Positions 47,340-58,900 of a stretch of 64,000 bases of DNA are shown one piece after another. The notes beneath the pieces are model-generated. The model saw only the letters and a program-made list of their open reading frames with translations, was not told the DNA's origin and did not search any database. This stretch comes from Patiria pectinifera (lineage: Eukaryota > Echinodermata > Asteroidea > Valvatida > Asterinidae). The stretch lies in assembly GCA_029964075.1 (NCBI GenBank), contig CM057148.1:26963916-27027915 (forward strand), read 5' to 3'. A program made the translations under genes and the position numbers. The number at the start of each line of letters is the position of its first letter. Within the stretch, counting starts at the first letter, position 1.

Positions 47340-47767
47340 GTGACCTGTTCTGTCAAAAGCAGACGCTTCTGGGCAGAGGTTGAAATTAAGATAGAACCCA
47401 AAAAAAACGCTGTGGGGGTGATTTTTTTTTCGATTTTCTAATTTTTGCTGATTTGTAATCCTGAACATGTCTAAAATATACTATAAAAGTTTGAAACTCT
47501 AATTCGAACTCTAAATATAGTATTTTTGATGATTTGTTGAGGTATATCAGATAAATAAATGTCTGTTTTGTGACGTTTGTGGCCATTTTCGCCGTTTTCT
47601 ACTTTTCGACACAATGAACTTCAAAACAGCATAACTCTGCCCAGGAATGACCGGTTTCAAAAATTAAATCACTTATTAAAAGGAAAATGTACATATTTTA
47701 ACAATATGCAAAAATCTCATTTTCGACCTTATGCCCAGAAAAGTCTGATGTTGACAGAACAGGCCAC
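47340..47767 (+). mobile_element. M3-family MITE, first copy
   Basis: 428 bp. The left end GTGACCTGTTCTGTCAAAAG and the right end CTGATGTTGACAGAACAGGC are inverted, with TCTGGGCA and TGCCCAGA further in. Other copies at 60627-61050 and 62301-62725 share over 90% of positions by eye. Confidence 0.85.
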
Positions 47768-48170
47768 AATTCTGAGCAGTAAAGCGTCTAAATTGAACAC
47801 AACTAGATTATAGCCAATCTACGTACCACCAAAGTCAACTGATATAGAACAGCATGGAATGAAGGATACTTATTCACACAACGATAACACAACTTGCGAG
47901 TCGCATATTATTATTACTTTTGATTGCATCCAATGATACTCAACAATTAAACAAACTACCCTGATGTCTCGTTACATTAGGCTGCATTTACAGAAATCAG
48001 CTTATTATCATCTAGCCAAATCTGACAGATCTTCAGTTCTCCGTTCAGAAACACGGAAAGGCAAATCCAAACTGCACCCTTTTATGTTCAAACTGAAGCT
48101 TAAAAAAAAAAATAGAAATCGACAAAACAAAAAGGTCTGGTGGAACAGGAGTTGGAAAGCTACATGACCA

Positions 48171-48411
48171 GCCCAATTTCATAGAGCTGCTTAAGCACAA
48201 AATTTTGCTTAAGCACGAAAAAACAGTGCTTAGTAAAATTAGGTTACCGGCCAAAACTCCATGCAATGTACATTGCTTGTGACTGGTATTTAGCGGTTGT
48301 TTACTTAGCATGACAATCGCATGGAGTTTTGGCCGGTAACCTGATTTTATTAAGCAAGACGTTTTTGTGCTGAAGCAAATTTTGTGCTTAAGCAGCTCTA
48401 TGAAATTGGCG
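48171..48411. repeat. Stem-loop MITE, family M1, third copy
   Basis: Long palindrome with GGTTACCGGCCAAAACTCCA and its complement, ends CCCAATTTCATAGAGCTGC and its complement. It differs from the two copies at 8731 and 30001 more than those differ from each other. Confidence 0.85.
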
Positions 48412-51400
48412 CCATAATGCTACTTCAGGGGTTGTGTACAAAGTCTATGGAGAGTCAAGAATTTTTTTTTAAAGTATTTCCAAAGGAAATTGGACATGTT
48501 TCTCAGTCCCAGATTCATGTCTTATCATCATTTTTGCAATGACTGACCTTCATTGAGATGATATATGAAGAAAAAAGCAGCGTCAGGTTGCAACATTCTT
48601 TCCCGGGAATTGACATATAGTACTACCGGTAGTAGCCAAAAGGGTGATGATTTTAAATCGAGTGAAGCTATAAATAAACAAAAACCAGAAGGCAAAAAAA
48701 CTCTACCGTAATAATTCCAATAAAGTAAAGAAATACTTGGTGAAATTACTTGCCTCTGTAGCAGCAAGTTATCTCATCATAGAAATATTTTCTGTCTGAT
48801 GTCTTCATTGATCTTTAAATTTAACTGACAGAGTTGCTAAGAAGGTGGCTGAAGAGAAGAATTCTTTTCAGTGCAATTGATTGCAGATGGCAAGACTTAG
48901 GACCAAACTTGAGGATAAAAAGGAACAATAATGTTTATGAAGGGAATAACCAGAGAGCTAAACTGAGAAAGAACTGAAGATCTCTCAGACGACATACTCA
49001 ACAAGATTTGATCACTTTAAAAAATCACATTTCATCTAAAATCTATAAAATACTACGGATAAAATATTCATTACAGCAAGAAGCACCATACACCTTATAT
49101 GAACTGTGCAGACTTTTTTTTAAAAAACTTCATCTACAAAGTTAGTATTTATAGGTATTTATAATTCAAGATGTACGTACTGTATATCTGTGATGATATA
49201 GTCTATATACATTAGACAGCCCTCTGATTATCACATCGGACGGCTATAGACTGGGATAGACTTAAGCACCATGGACGCCATTTTGAAATTCGAAATGAGG
49301 CTCCTGTCAATTCGGATTTTCTCCACAAAATATTCAATCCATTTCACTTCAAAAATGGGGTGAGTTCATTTAAGGTGTACTGTCTGCGTAATTATCGCAA
49401 GACAGCGGGCCTCATTTTGGCTGCAGAATGGTCACCATGGTAACTAAGTTTAATGGACAGCCGGGGAAAGACATTGTGAGAGCAGGGAATCTGAGTTGGT
49501 TTACTCAAGATGTTACAACATCAAAGTGTCTAGCAAAAATACTCCAAATTTTTTACAAATCAGCAACACAAGTTCATTTTTTTTTTTTATCCAATAGACG
49601 CTCACACCATTAAGTTAGACACAGCTGACCAATAGCCTTACAGCTGGCGAAGATTTGACAGCTTTCACAGGATCAAAACAAGTACTAACTGCTAATAGTA
49701 TTGGAAAACTTAATCCAAGATTAAACATATGCAAATCTTATGTTTCAATAATCCCCATTCTATGTCAGGTCAAATGACCATGTTAAGAAATCCACAATGT
49801 TTCAGAATTAGTGAATGGAAGATCTTTGATACAATAAGACTTGCATTTATGGCACATGGAGAAAAAAAACACAAACTGCGTCTTCAACTAATCTAAACCA
49901 ATTACTTGCACCAATTCATTAGAGAACAAACCGATAATAAGCGATAATACCATTCAATTCAGCACACGATACAACTGGAAATTTTGTACACGGTAGAACA
50001 GTCATTTCACAATAATAACAGCGCAATGAACAATCAAGCAACAGATAAACCTCACCATGTCACTGGCATTGCAAGCATACAATCAATTCCGTAGCCATAA
50101 AAATAGTCTTCTTTTTATTTCATCTACAAAATGTACAATGATCTAGTTTTTTATCACATTATTATTATTATTATTTCACTTGACCCAATCTCAGCTAGTT
50201 TGTGCTTCACCGTTAGCAGTGTTAATATTACAAAGTTAATGCTCAATTTTTTCTACAAATCTTCTGAATATTTTACAAGGGGACGTTACTGAAATCGCTA
50301 CTGGTCCCACAACGCCAGTACACACTATCTGTACAACGCTCCAAAGGATTTCTCTACAAGTCCATTTATACACAGCTGTAGTGGATCGGTTATTACTTTA
50401 CAAAAAAATCCACACGTATTTCACAATCCAGGCCTTCAATATTTTAGTTACAAATGGATGACGGGTATCGGACATTAAATAGGTCGACTAAGACAGAGTA
50501 CATAGGACTTAAGTATCGTAATGCTGTTCAGGATTTGGTATATCAAACCACTAAATCTCAAAGCAACACACCCAAAATGTCATCTAAGTCAAGCTAAAAT
50601 ATTCCTGCAACCTACGCGCCCACGATAAAAAAACTGAAACTCTTGTGCTATGCATACAATGATAGGCTACCTAGCTACATGCAACATCACACTGCGCTCC
50701 ATTAAAATGTGCTCAAGTTAAAACTATAACTTCAAAGTCAATATATTTATATACTGTTTAAATAGGAATATTCAAAAGGGAAACAAAGTCTTCAATGCTA
50801 ATGTAATTAATATTGTGTTTCGGCAACACTTACATTGAGTCTACAAAAGCTCAGACACTAAACTAAAAAAAGACATTATGACAACATCTCCGATACATAT
50901 CCATATATTTGGATCAAAAGCTAAGATTAAAACACTAGATACATTCCTTATTGTGAAGCATACCATTCTTAAAACATTAAAAGCGGTTATTCCAACGTGG
51001 GAATTCCCCAATCAAACACTCTAAACCAAAGCCATACGAACCCAATCATGACTCATCCCTCATCTAAAACCCTGCAGCCAAAGGTCACAGACGGGTCAAA
51101 GACGGGTCAAAGGTCATGGAACTGCAGTTCTTTACTTCACACCGATCAATGCTTGGTATTATTAAGAATCAATTCAAACTTTTGAAACACATGCACACAG
51201 AGTTTAAAAAATCCAACACACATGCATTTTCCCAACCACACGTATGGGAAAACTGCGAGGCAAACTCCCTCAACTGAAAATATGACGAAAAAGGAAAAAT
51301 TTGCAGGTAACTGCTTTTGAACAATTTGGATGCCTCTTGAATTTCATGGTGGATCGATCTGGTTTGTTTTTGTCAATGATCGGATGTTGTGCCTTTCAGC

Positions 51401-51755
51401 TAATCATATGTGGGTTATATGGTTGTGGTATAAAAACATTGAAGTCATATACCCTGGTATTCCAACAACCTGTTTTCCTGGTATGTCCCTCTACTGTATA
51501 GTAGATGCACCTGTTCCCCATCGAGTCATAATTGATTGATTGGTGGTTTCACGGATGGCCAGGAGTACCTTGGCATAAACCAATAACCAAGACTACAGCT
51601 ACAAATGCATAGCTTGCGTATCACCCGTTATGTCCTTGCTCGGCAATCATAGTGAGCGTTCATTTTCATTTAAACAGCGCCCCCAAGTGTTGAAGGTCAC
51701 TTTTTTTTTTTCTTCACATGTGGAGTTGAGCGAATTTGTCTCGCAAGGCAACAAG

Positions 51756-52992
51756 TCAATCGCCTGTAAAGCCTTGGTACAAGTACTGGTAAGGGGGGTG
51801 GGTCTTGGTAGGGCTTAGCGGGAAGGTACTGTAGATGTTACCTGATGGTGATCGTAGGTAGACCGGCCTGCTGTACTGTGGGTGGTAATGGGCTGGGGGC
51901 GGGGCCATACCAGGATGGTAGGCGGTAGAGGCTGAAGGTGAATGTAACACAGCTGGGGGAGGCAGGTGAGTCGGTAGAGAAGATTTGTAATGAATATGGG
52001 CACCTTGAGGGGGTAGGGTGGTAGTTAAGGGGGAGTTAATGCCAGGTGTGGATCCATAGGAATAGATGTACTGGCCGTTAGATTGACCAGGTACCACAGT
52101 ATGCGACTGACTGGTCTTGGGTTTATGGATAGGACTACTGTGCTGCTGATAATACGGGGGTAGTGTTACAGTAGGGGATGTATAGACTGGCACGCCGCGG
52201 TGACGATCAGGTCGATCATGCTGCGACCTCTGAACTTGGGACGTCACCGGGTCAGCCCGGGTTGACCGTTGACTTCTTGACGACTGCTGTTGCGATGATA
52301 TGGTCAAGGTACTCGGACGCTGTCGGTGATGGGTTGCGTTTGGTTGCAAGGCTGGTAGCGTGGTCACTGCGGTATCCTTACTGGAACTCTTTTGGGGTTG
52401 TGGCTTGGGGGCGGAGTCGACTTCCAGGGGCGGGAGATTGACGAATGCTATTGCCGAGTCCGAGCAGTGGTGGGCGGGTCTCTCTTTCTTCAACGCCAAG
52501 ACCAGATCTCGACCTTGCGACTTCCTCAGTGGGTGCAAGATCTCCTCCTGCGTGTCGCTATGGACCTCTTCTTTGACCCTTTCCTGAAAACTTAAATGGC
52601 CACTTTGTGGTCTACTTACGATGACTTGGGAGTCTCTACGACGAGACTTCCTTGACTCGTGACCTCGGCTACTTCCCATGCCGTCGACAGCTTCTCCACG
52701 ATACGAGGTCTTGATGCTGTAGCTGCCGTCCACGTTACCATTACTTGCCACCGGTGGACTACCGTCGGGTGTGTCTCGGATGGTGACGCAACTCACCACG
52801 TTCTGTCTCTGCAGCTTCTCTAGGTCAATCTTGAGAGGCGACACGCCCAGCGACGAGTCACAGGAAGAAGACGAGGAGGAGTAGGGATGCTGTTGCCGTG
52901 GTGATGGTGTAAGGATGCTGTTGGAGCTACTCAAGGAGCACGAGTGAGTGATGGTGTTATCGTTGCATGCCTTGCACATCTTATCCTCACAT
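51756..52992 (-). CDS. HIPK: HIPK terminal coding exon
   Basis: The acceptor on the - strand is GATCATAG just before 52992. One base completes the Gly codon begun in the previous exon. 411 residues, rich in Ser, Pro, Gln and His, with NVVSCVTIRDTPDG near the start and TFPLSPTK near the end. The end extends past the usual SPTK-x-Y-x-Y stretch with QYLYQGFTGD. Confidence 0.92.
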
Positions 52993-55900
52993 CTATGATC
53001 AAATAAGAATATTATAGTGTGTCAATGATTAGTGGTGGGGTTTAAAGGGAATATACAACATTTGCAAATATCGAAAAATAAAACTACCATTTTTTTAAGA
53101 AATACCTTACTAGGATGTTGCTAAATGACAGTCTAAAGCATCCTGTAAAATTATGGCACCATGTGTGAAGTCCTTTTCAAGAAAAGTGGTATTTTGTATA
53201 AAATTCCAACGGTGGTCGGCCGACAACCGTTGGAAAAATCCCCCCCCACAGAAGTGTGGGACGAGTCTACGAGTGATACTTACCCAAATAGCTACTACAT
53301 ATGCATATTTATTCAGCCGACAGGCTCAAACGCTAAAAGATTTAATCAACCACCGAGCGCCCTCTCGGGGCCTACCCATTATGCTACGTCATGAATCCGC
53401 CATTATACTTCCTCTTTTTTCTCGCGCACTAAAGGTGAAAAACCATCGTAACGCGAGCCGAGAGTGGGGAGGAGGGCGGGAAGCTATTTGGGTAAGTATC
53501 ACTCGTAGACTCGTCCCACACTTCTGTGGGGGGGGAGTCTACTTCATTCACTTACCCAAATAGCTACTACATATGCATAGAGTGGCACCGACAACCGGTG
53601 GCTGGGTAGGCGAGACGCCCTGAAATCAAATGGTTAAACAACAGTATATAGATATATATACATAATGATTTAGACCATTTAGATTGAATATACATGTAAA
53701 TGTATTACCTGCTTAGTTAGTCTCCTGGTCAGGCCGGGAAGGACTACTGCGCAGGGTAGGGTTCGTAGACGAGGACTGGTGTTGTGTCAGTACCGTCTTC
53801 CCCGTGTTCCCTCCAGTCTGGAGTACGTCACGTAGGTAGCAGGATGTGAATGTCGTGGCAGACTTCCAGCATGCTGCTTGAGAGATCTCTGAGATAGGGA
53901 CCCCCCTAAAAAATGCCCAGGACGCCGCTACAGCGCGTCGTCATGGGCTCGGACAAGGCCTTGGACAGAAGCGTCCCTTTTGGATGGCCAGTCCGCATTA
54001 GCGAATTTGATAGCAGCTACTACCCAACGCGCAATGGTGTCCCTTGAGGCGGGGCCATGTGGCTTTATGGTTGTAATAAAGAGCTGCATGCATTTATCCC
54101 TGAGTGACTTGGTGCGTGCCAGATACCATTTTAGGGCGCGCACCGGGCACCATAATTTGTCTGAGGAATAGAGGAGGTCGACTCTATTTTTGGGAGGAAA
54201 ATATCAGGAGGGCTGAAACTTGCCGTCTGATTTTTCGTCAGGAAGGACGCCTTTGGGATCAGGCGAACCCCACCTGGTTCCCAGCGGATATGTCCCGAAT
54301 CTAAAGTCAGCGCATGGATCTCGCTGCTCCGCCTAGCGGTAGCCGCTGCGAGCAGGAAGGCCAACTTTATAGATACATTAATGAGGGTGCTTGGCCCAAG
54401 GGCTCGTATGGAGCCTTGGCCAACATGTTCAGGACCTGACCTAGATCCCAGGATGGGACCAGTTTCCGGATTTTAGGTCTCTCGTTGAACATTCCCGAAG
54501 TAGGTTAGTGATTGCCACATTAGAGGAGATAGATGAGCCATCAGCGAAGCCCTTGTGAACCGCTGCTATGGCTGATCGATAATTTCGTATCGTTCCTACT
54601 GACAAATTGGCTCTGAACAATGACAGTAGGAATTCTGAACAATGGCTTAAAGAAGCACAGAGCGGATCCACAGCCTGTTCTGTGCACCACCTACTATAAT
54701 GTCGTGATCGACTGTCATAGATTTGTCGTGTTGAGAGACGACGTCCCTTTGCGGCCAGAGTTGCAGCGTCTTCAGAAAGACCTGCTGCTCGGTAGGCACA
54801 CTTGACAGTGGCCAGCACGCTAAGTGGAGATCTCCCGGAGATGGGTGTCGGAACCGGGACTAAGATTGAACGAGTAGGTCGTGACGATCTGGGAGGATTA
54901 GAGGAGCCCACTAGGAGCCTCACCAGTCGCGGAAACCAGGGCTGACGCGGCCAAAGGGGCGATCAGCAGGATCTTGCACCTGTCTCTCTCCAGTTTCCCG
55001 ATGACCTTTGTAAGGATTGAGATTGGAGGGAAGGCGTAGCGAACATGTTTGTCCAGTCTATTGATAGTGCGTCCGAGGCCCATGCATGAGGATGATGGGC
55101 TCTCGAGCAGAACACCGGGAGCTGAGTGTTGACCGCTGAGGCGAACAGGTCTATGTGTGGACGACCTAGGATCGAGAAGATCTGACGTACGATCCTCCTG
55201 TTCAATGACCACTCTGTGGGAACTACTTTGCCCCTGGAGAGAGAGTCCGCTATGTCGTTTTCCGCACCAGGAATGTGAATGGCACGTAGATCGACTTTGT
55301 GTCTGATTAGCCACTGAAACATTTCCCAAGTTCGGTAGCACAACTGGGGTGATCTTGTACCGCCCTGTTTGTTGATATATGCTACCACTGTCGTGTTGTC
55401 GGTCTTGATTAGAACAGACCGACCCACTACGTCTGCTTGAAAGTGGTGTAGGGCATTGACTACAGCCTGGAGTTCTAGAACATTGATATGTAGGGACCGA
55501 GTGTTGTCGTCCCAAGTGCCTGCAGCTTTTCGATAGGGAAGGGAGGCTGCCTAGCCCTCGTTGGAGGCGTCGGTGGAAATTATGACGTGAGGACCCCTTC
55601 TGGCGAAGCTCCGTCCGCACGGAATGATCTGCTCCAATAGCCACCACAGAAGGTGTGGCGAATGACATCGTCGATCGAGACCAAAAGGGAGATCGGATCT
55701 GTCTTTGGTCTGTAATGTGCCAGAAGATGCATTTGTAAGGACGCATCCTCAGTCTGCACCATGGAACCAGGTCCACTAAGCTGGCCATGAACCCTAGAAG
55801 TTTCAGCCAAGCTCGGGCTGGAGCGACTTGAACGGATAGGAAAAGTTTGACGCACTTCCGAAGGCTGGTAACACGTTCCCCTGTGGGGACGGCTATGCCC

Positions 55901-58900
55901 CTGCGTAAATCGATCTCTGCTCCCAGGAAAGTGATTTCCTGGGACGGGATTAGGTGGGACTTCTTTTCGTTGATGATGAAGCCTAGCCTCGTTGTCAACG
56001 TATAAGTATCCCTCAAATTCTGAGCAGTCTGGCCTTCTGATTTTCCCACTATCAGCCAGTCGTCGAGATACATAAAAATCATTATGTTTTCTCGTCGGAG
56101 ACGTGATGCAACTGCCCGCACAACCCTGGTGAACACTCTTGGCGAGGTTGATAGCCCGAAGGAAGGGCAGTGAACTCGTAAGTGCGCTCCTGATACCGAA
56201 ACGCAGGAATCGGGAGTGCTCTTGGAAGATGGGGACGTGTAGGTACGCGTCTTTTAGGTCTAATGACGCTCCCCACGCTGGTGTGGGTAATGACTCTAGA
56301 ACTACATGGAGATTTTCCATTCGGAAACGTTTGGGTCTGACAAACTTGTTGAGCGGTTTCAGATTGATTATCGGCCGCCATTCGCCCGCCGCCTTCTTTG
56401 GTGTTAGAAAGAAGGAGGACAGGAAGCCTGTGAACTGCTCCATTGGTGGCACCAGGCGGACCGCTCTCTTCTCGATGAGGATGAGATCTCTTGCTCGAGA
56501 GCTAATCGTTTGTCTGTGTTTGCGGAACCGGTGTTTCGCGAACACATATTTCCGACGGAGGGTGCTTGTAAATTCTAGTTGATAGCCGTGGCTGACTATA
56601 GAAAGCACCCATGCGTCGGAGGTGATCTCTCTCCAGGGCCCTACGAAATTTCTGAGACGACCCCGACGGGCCCCAGTGTCGGGTCGGCTCGGTAGGCGTC
56701 ATCGCCGCCACCCAGAGCGGGGCGGATTGCCCACCGCCACGTCCCCGGCCGCTAAATTGGCGTGCAGGGGCAGAGTAGGCGTGGAGCTGAAACCATTGCA
56801 CCAGCTGATGCCTTGGCCGTCTGTTGGCGAAAAGGCTTGAACGGTTTCTTAAGGGCAGGGCGAAACGAGGAGCACCCTTCGTTGCCTTCTTCCCAGAGAA
56901 CTTGGGCTTGTTAGTGGCTGAGGGCTTCTTCAAGCTCAGTTTGTCTGCTGTCTCCATTCGTTTGGCCTCAACTTCCAGAACTTCCTGGAATTTGCCTCCG
57001 AAAGGTCTTTGCCCATAAGAGGAAGATCTTCTAACTTCTTCTTAGCGCCTTCGTGTGGTATGTACAGTGCATCCATCACGTTAGTCCTACGCGACTTGGC
57101 AGACAGGAGAGAGATTCTCGTAAATTGGTCTAGAGAGAAACGGAGTATTTCGTCCAGACATCGGAAGGCTGCTGCTAACATATCGGCTGGAATTTGTGAA
57201 TCTTCCTCACATGCGCAGACGATATATTCAGATAACAGAAGTAAAAGGCGCTTGTTTGTGATCCAAATCTAGCCGCCTCATCGACCTTCTGCATTGTATC
57301 CTCCATCTTTGCTCTAGTCTTATCGACAAATATTGACTTGGTCTGGGCTTTGCCGCTATCTCCAGTCATTTTGTCCTTGGGCGTATCCGAGATAGAAGGC
57401 ACCGTAAAGAAATCATTTCGGTCCTTTTTTGGAAATTGGAAATAGGCTGCCGACCTTTTTATTGAAGCTGTCCATTTCTTTGAATCGGCGATGCGTTGTA
57501 TGCGATCGGCGCATAAGCGATCCACCGGCATAGTTGGGAAAGCTGGATCCCGAGGTTCCTCGACGCCAGTCCGGCGTTTGAAAGAACGACGGGTGGTCTC
57601 TGGTTTACTGCTCTGTGGTAGTTGCAGTACCCGAACCATATCTCTTTGAACCAGCCTCAGCTGAGTCTCGAATGGTGAAAAATTGCCAGGGTCAGTGGCC
57701 TCATCATCCCCAGAGCGCTCATCTTGTGAGTGAGTGGAAGGGAGTGAGTATCATCGACATCTATGTCAGGAGCATCTTGAATAGAAGTTCCCAAATTCAT
57801 AGATGGGTGCAAGGAAATTCCGCCTGTGATCTCGCGCCCAATCGCGGCCCGGAGTAGGTGGATTATCTGAGCAGACACTGATGGTAACCCCAGGATCTGG
57901 GGGCCCAGTGTGTTCCCCTCTCATCCCGCCCGAAATCGGCAGGATTGCGCCCGGATCCGGCTGAATTAAGCCCGGATCCGGCCGGATCGCCGGACCGGCC
58001 GGATCGTACCCGGATCCGGCCGGATCACACCCGGATCCGGCAGGATTAGACCCGGATTTGGGTCCGGAAATGTGGCCGCCGGGAGTGACCTCTGAGTCAC
58101 CGCCGTTGAGGCCGATCTCCATTGTTGTTGTTTAGTGAGGGCTGCCAGCGAAACGTTGATGTCCTGGAAAGCTTTAGAAAGATTTCTGTGGATACACCTT
58201 TGTTTTCTTTTTCCGATGCGTCGACTTACGGGGGAATCCCTGAAGAAGACGGCGCGGCCTTGTGTTTCCTTTTCTTGCTTGGGTGACTTGATTCACTGGA
58301 TGAAAACTCCGATAATATCCTGGGAATTCGAGCATTGATCAAAGAATGATGTTGACTGCGTGTCCGTGGCCCGAATGGGGGAGGAGGCAAGTCAGTCACG
58401 GCGAGTCCTGCCCATTCCGCACCTGTGGAAGCCGGAAACTCGGAGCGCGATGAACTCGCAGACGGGCCGGTGAGGATTGAATCCTTTTACCGCTCCGTGA
58501 CTGGTCGTCCCGAGGTTGCTGGAGCCAGCAGACCGGGGGACGAGGCGAAGACATTCCCGTGAAACAACGGGAAATCGTCACCGGGTTGCAAGTAGACGCC
58601 GAAGGCCCGGAGAACGGAGGAGTGATCGAGCGACTATTGGTCCCTTTGGGTCTTACCCTTGGGAACGCCGGTGGCCTTTGATGCGGCCTTTTAACCGCGG
58701 AACCCTTACGGCTGGTCGCCTGGGGGGCCGTGGTTACACGGGGAGTTTTATCCCCGGTATCCTCACGGTGTTCCATACCGTAGGACGTATGTCTGATGCC
58801 GGTCAAAAACGCGTAACACGGGATGACCGTTACAGACTACGGCGATGTCCCTGCGTGGGGACTCACTGCTATCTCGTCTTTTTGGTACTACTGAGATGTA

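Larger units (their letters stand above)
43321..51755 (-). other. Probable long 3' UTR and downstream flank of the HIPK gene
   Basis: AT-rich, no credible ORF on either strand, and few mobile elements compared with the rest of the window. A reverse-strand AATAAA lies at 43640-43645. Vertebrate HIPK genes have 3' UTRs of many kilobases, so an 8 kb UTR is plausible (inference). It hosts hairpin MITEs at 45451-45660 and 48171-48411 and an M3 element at 47340-47767, plus an ATT run near 50160. Confidence 0.45.

Noticed and set aside
51301..51540. 66-69 codon + strand frames downstream of HIPK
   Set aside because: Antisense in the presumed HIPK 3' UTR, with no start context or family.
52178..52595. 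+ strand frames of 67-87 codons
   Set aside because: Shadows of the HIPK terminal exon, which matches HIPK motifs on the - strand.
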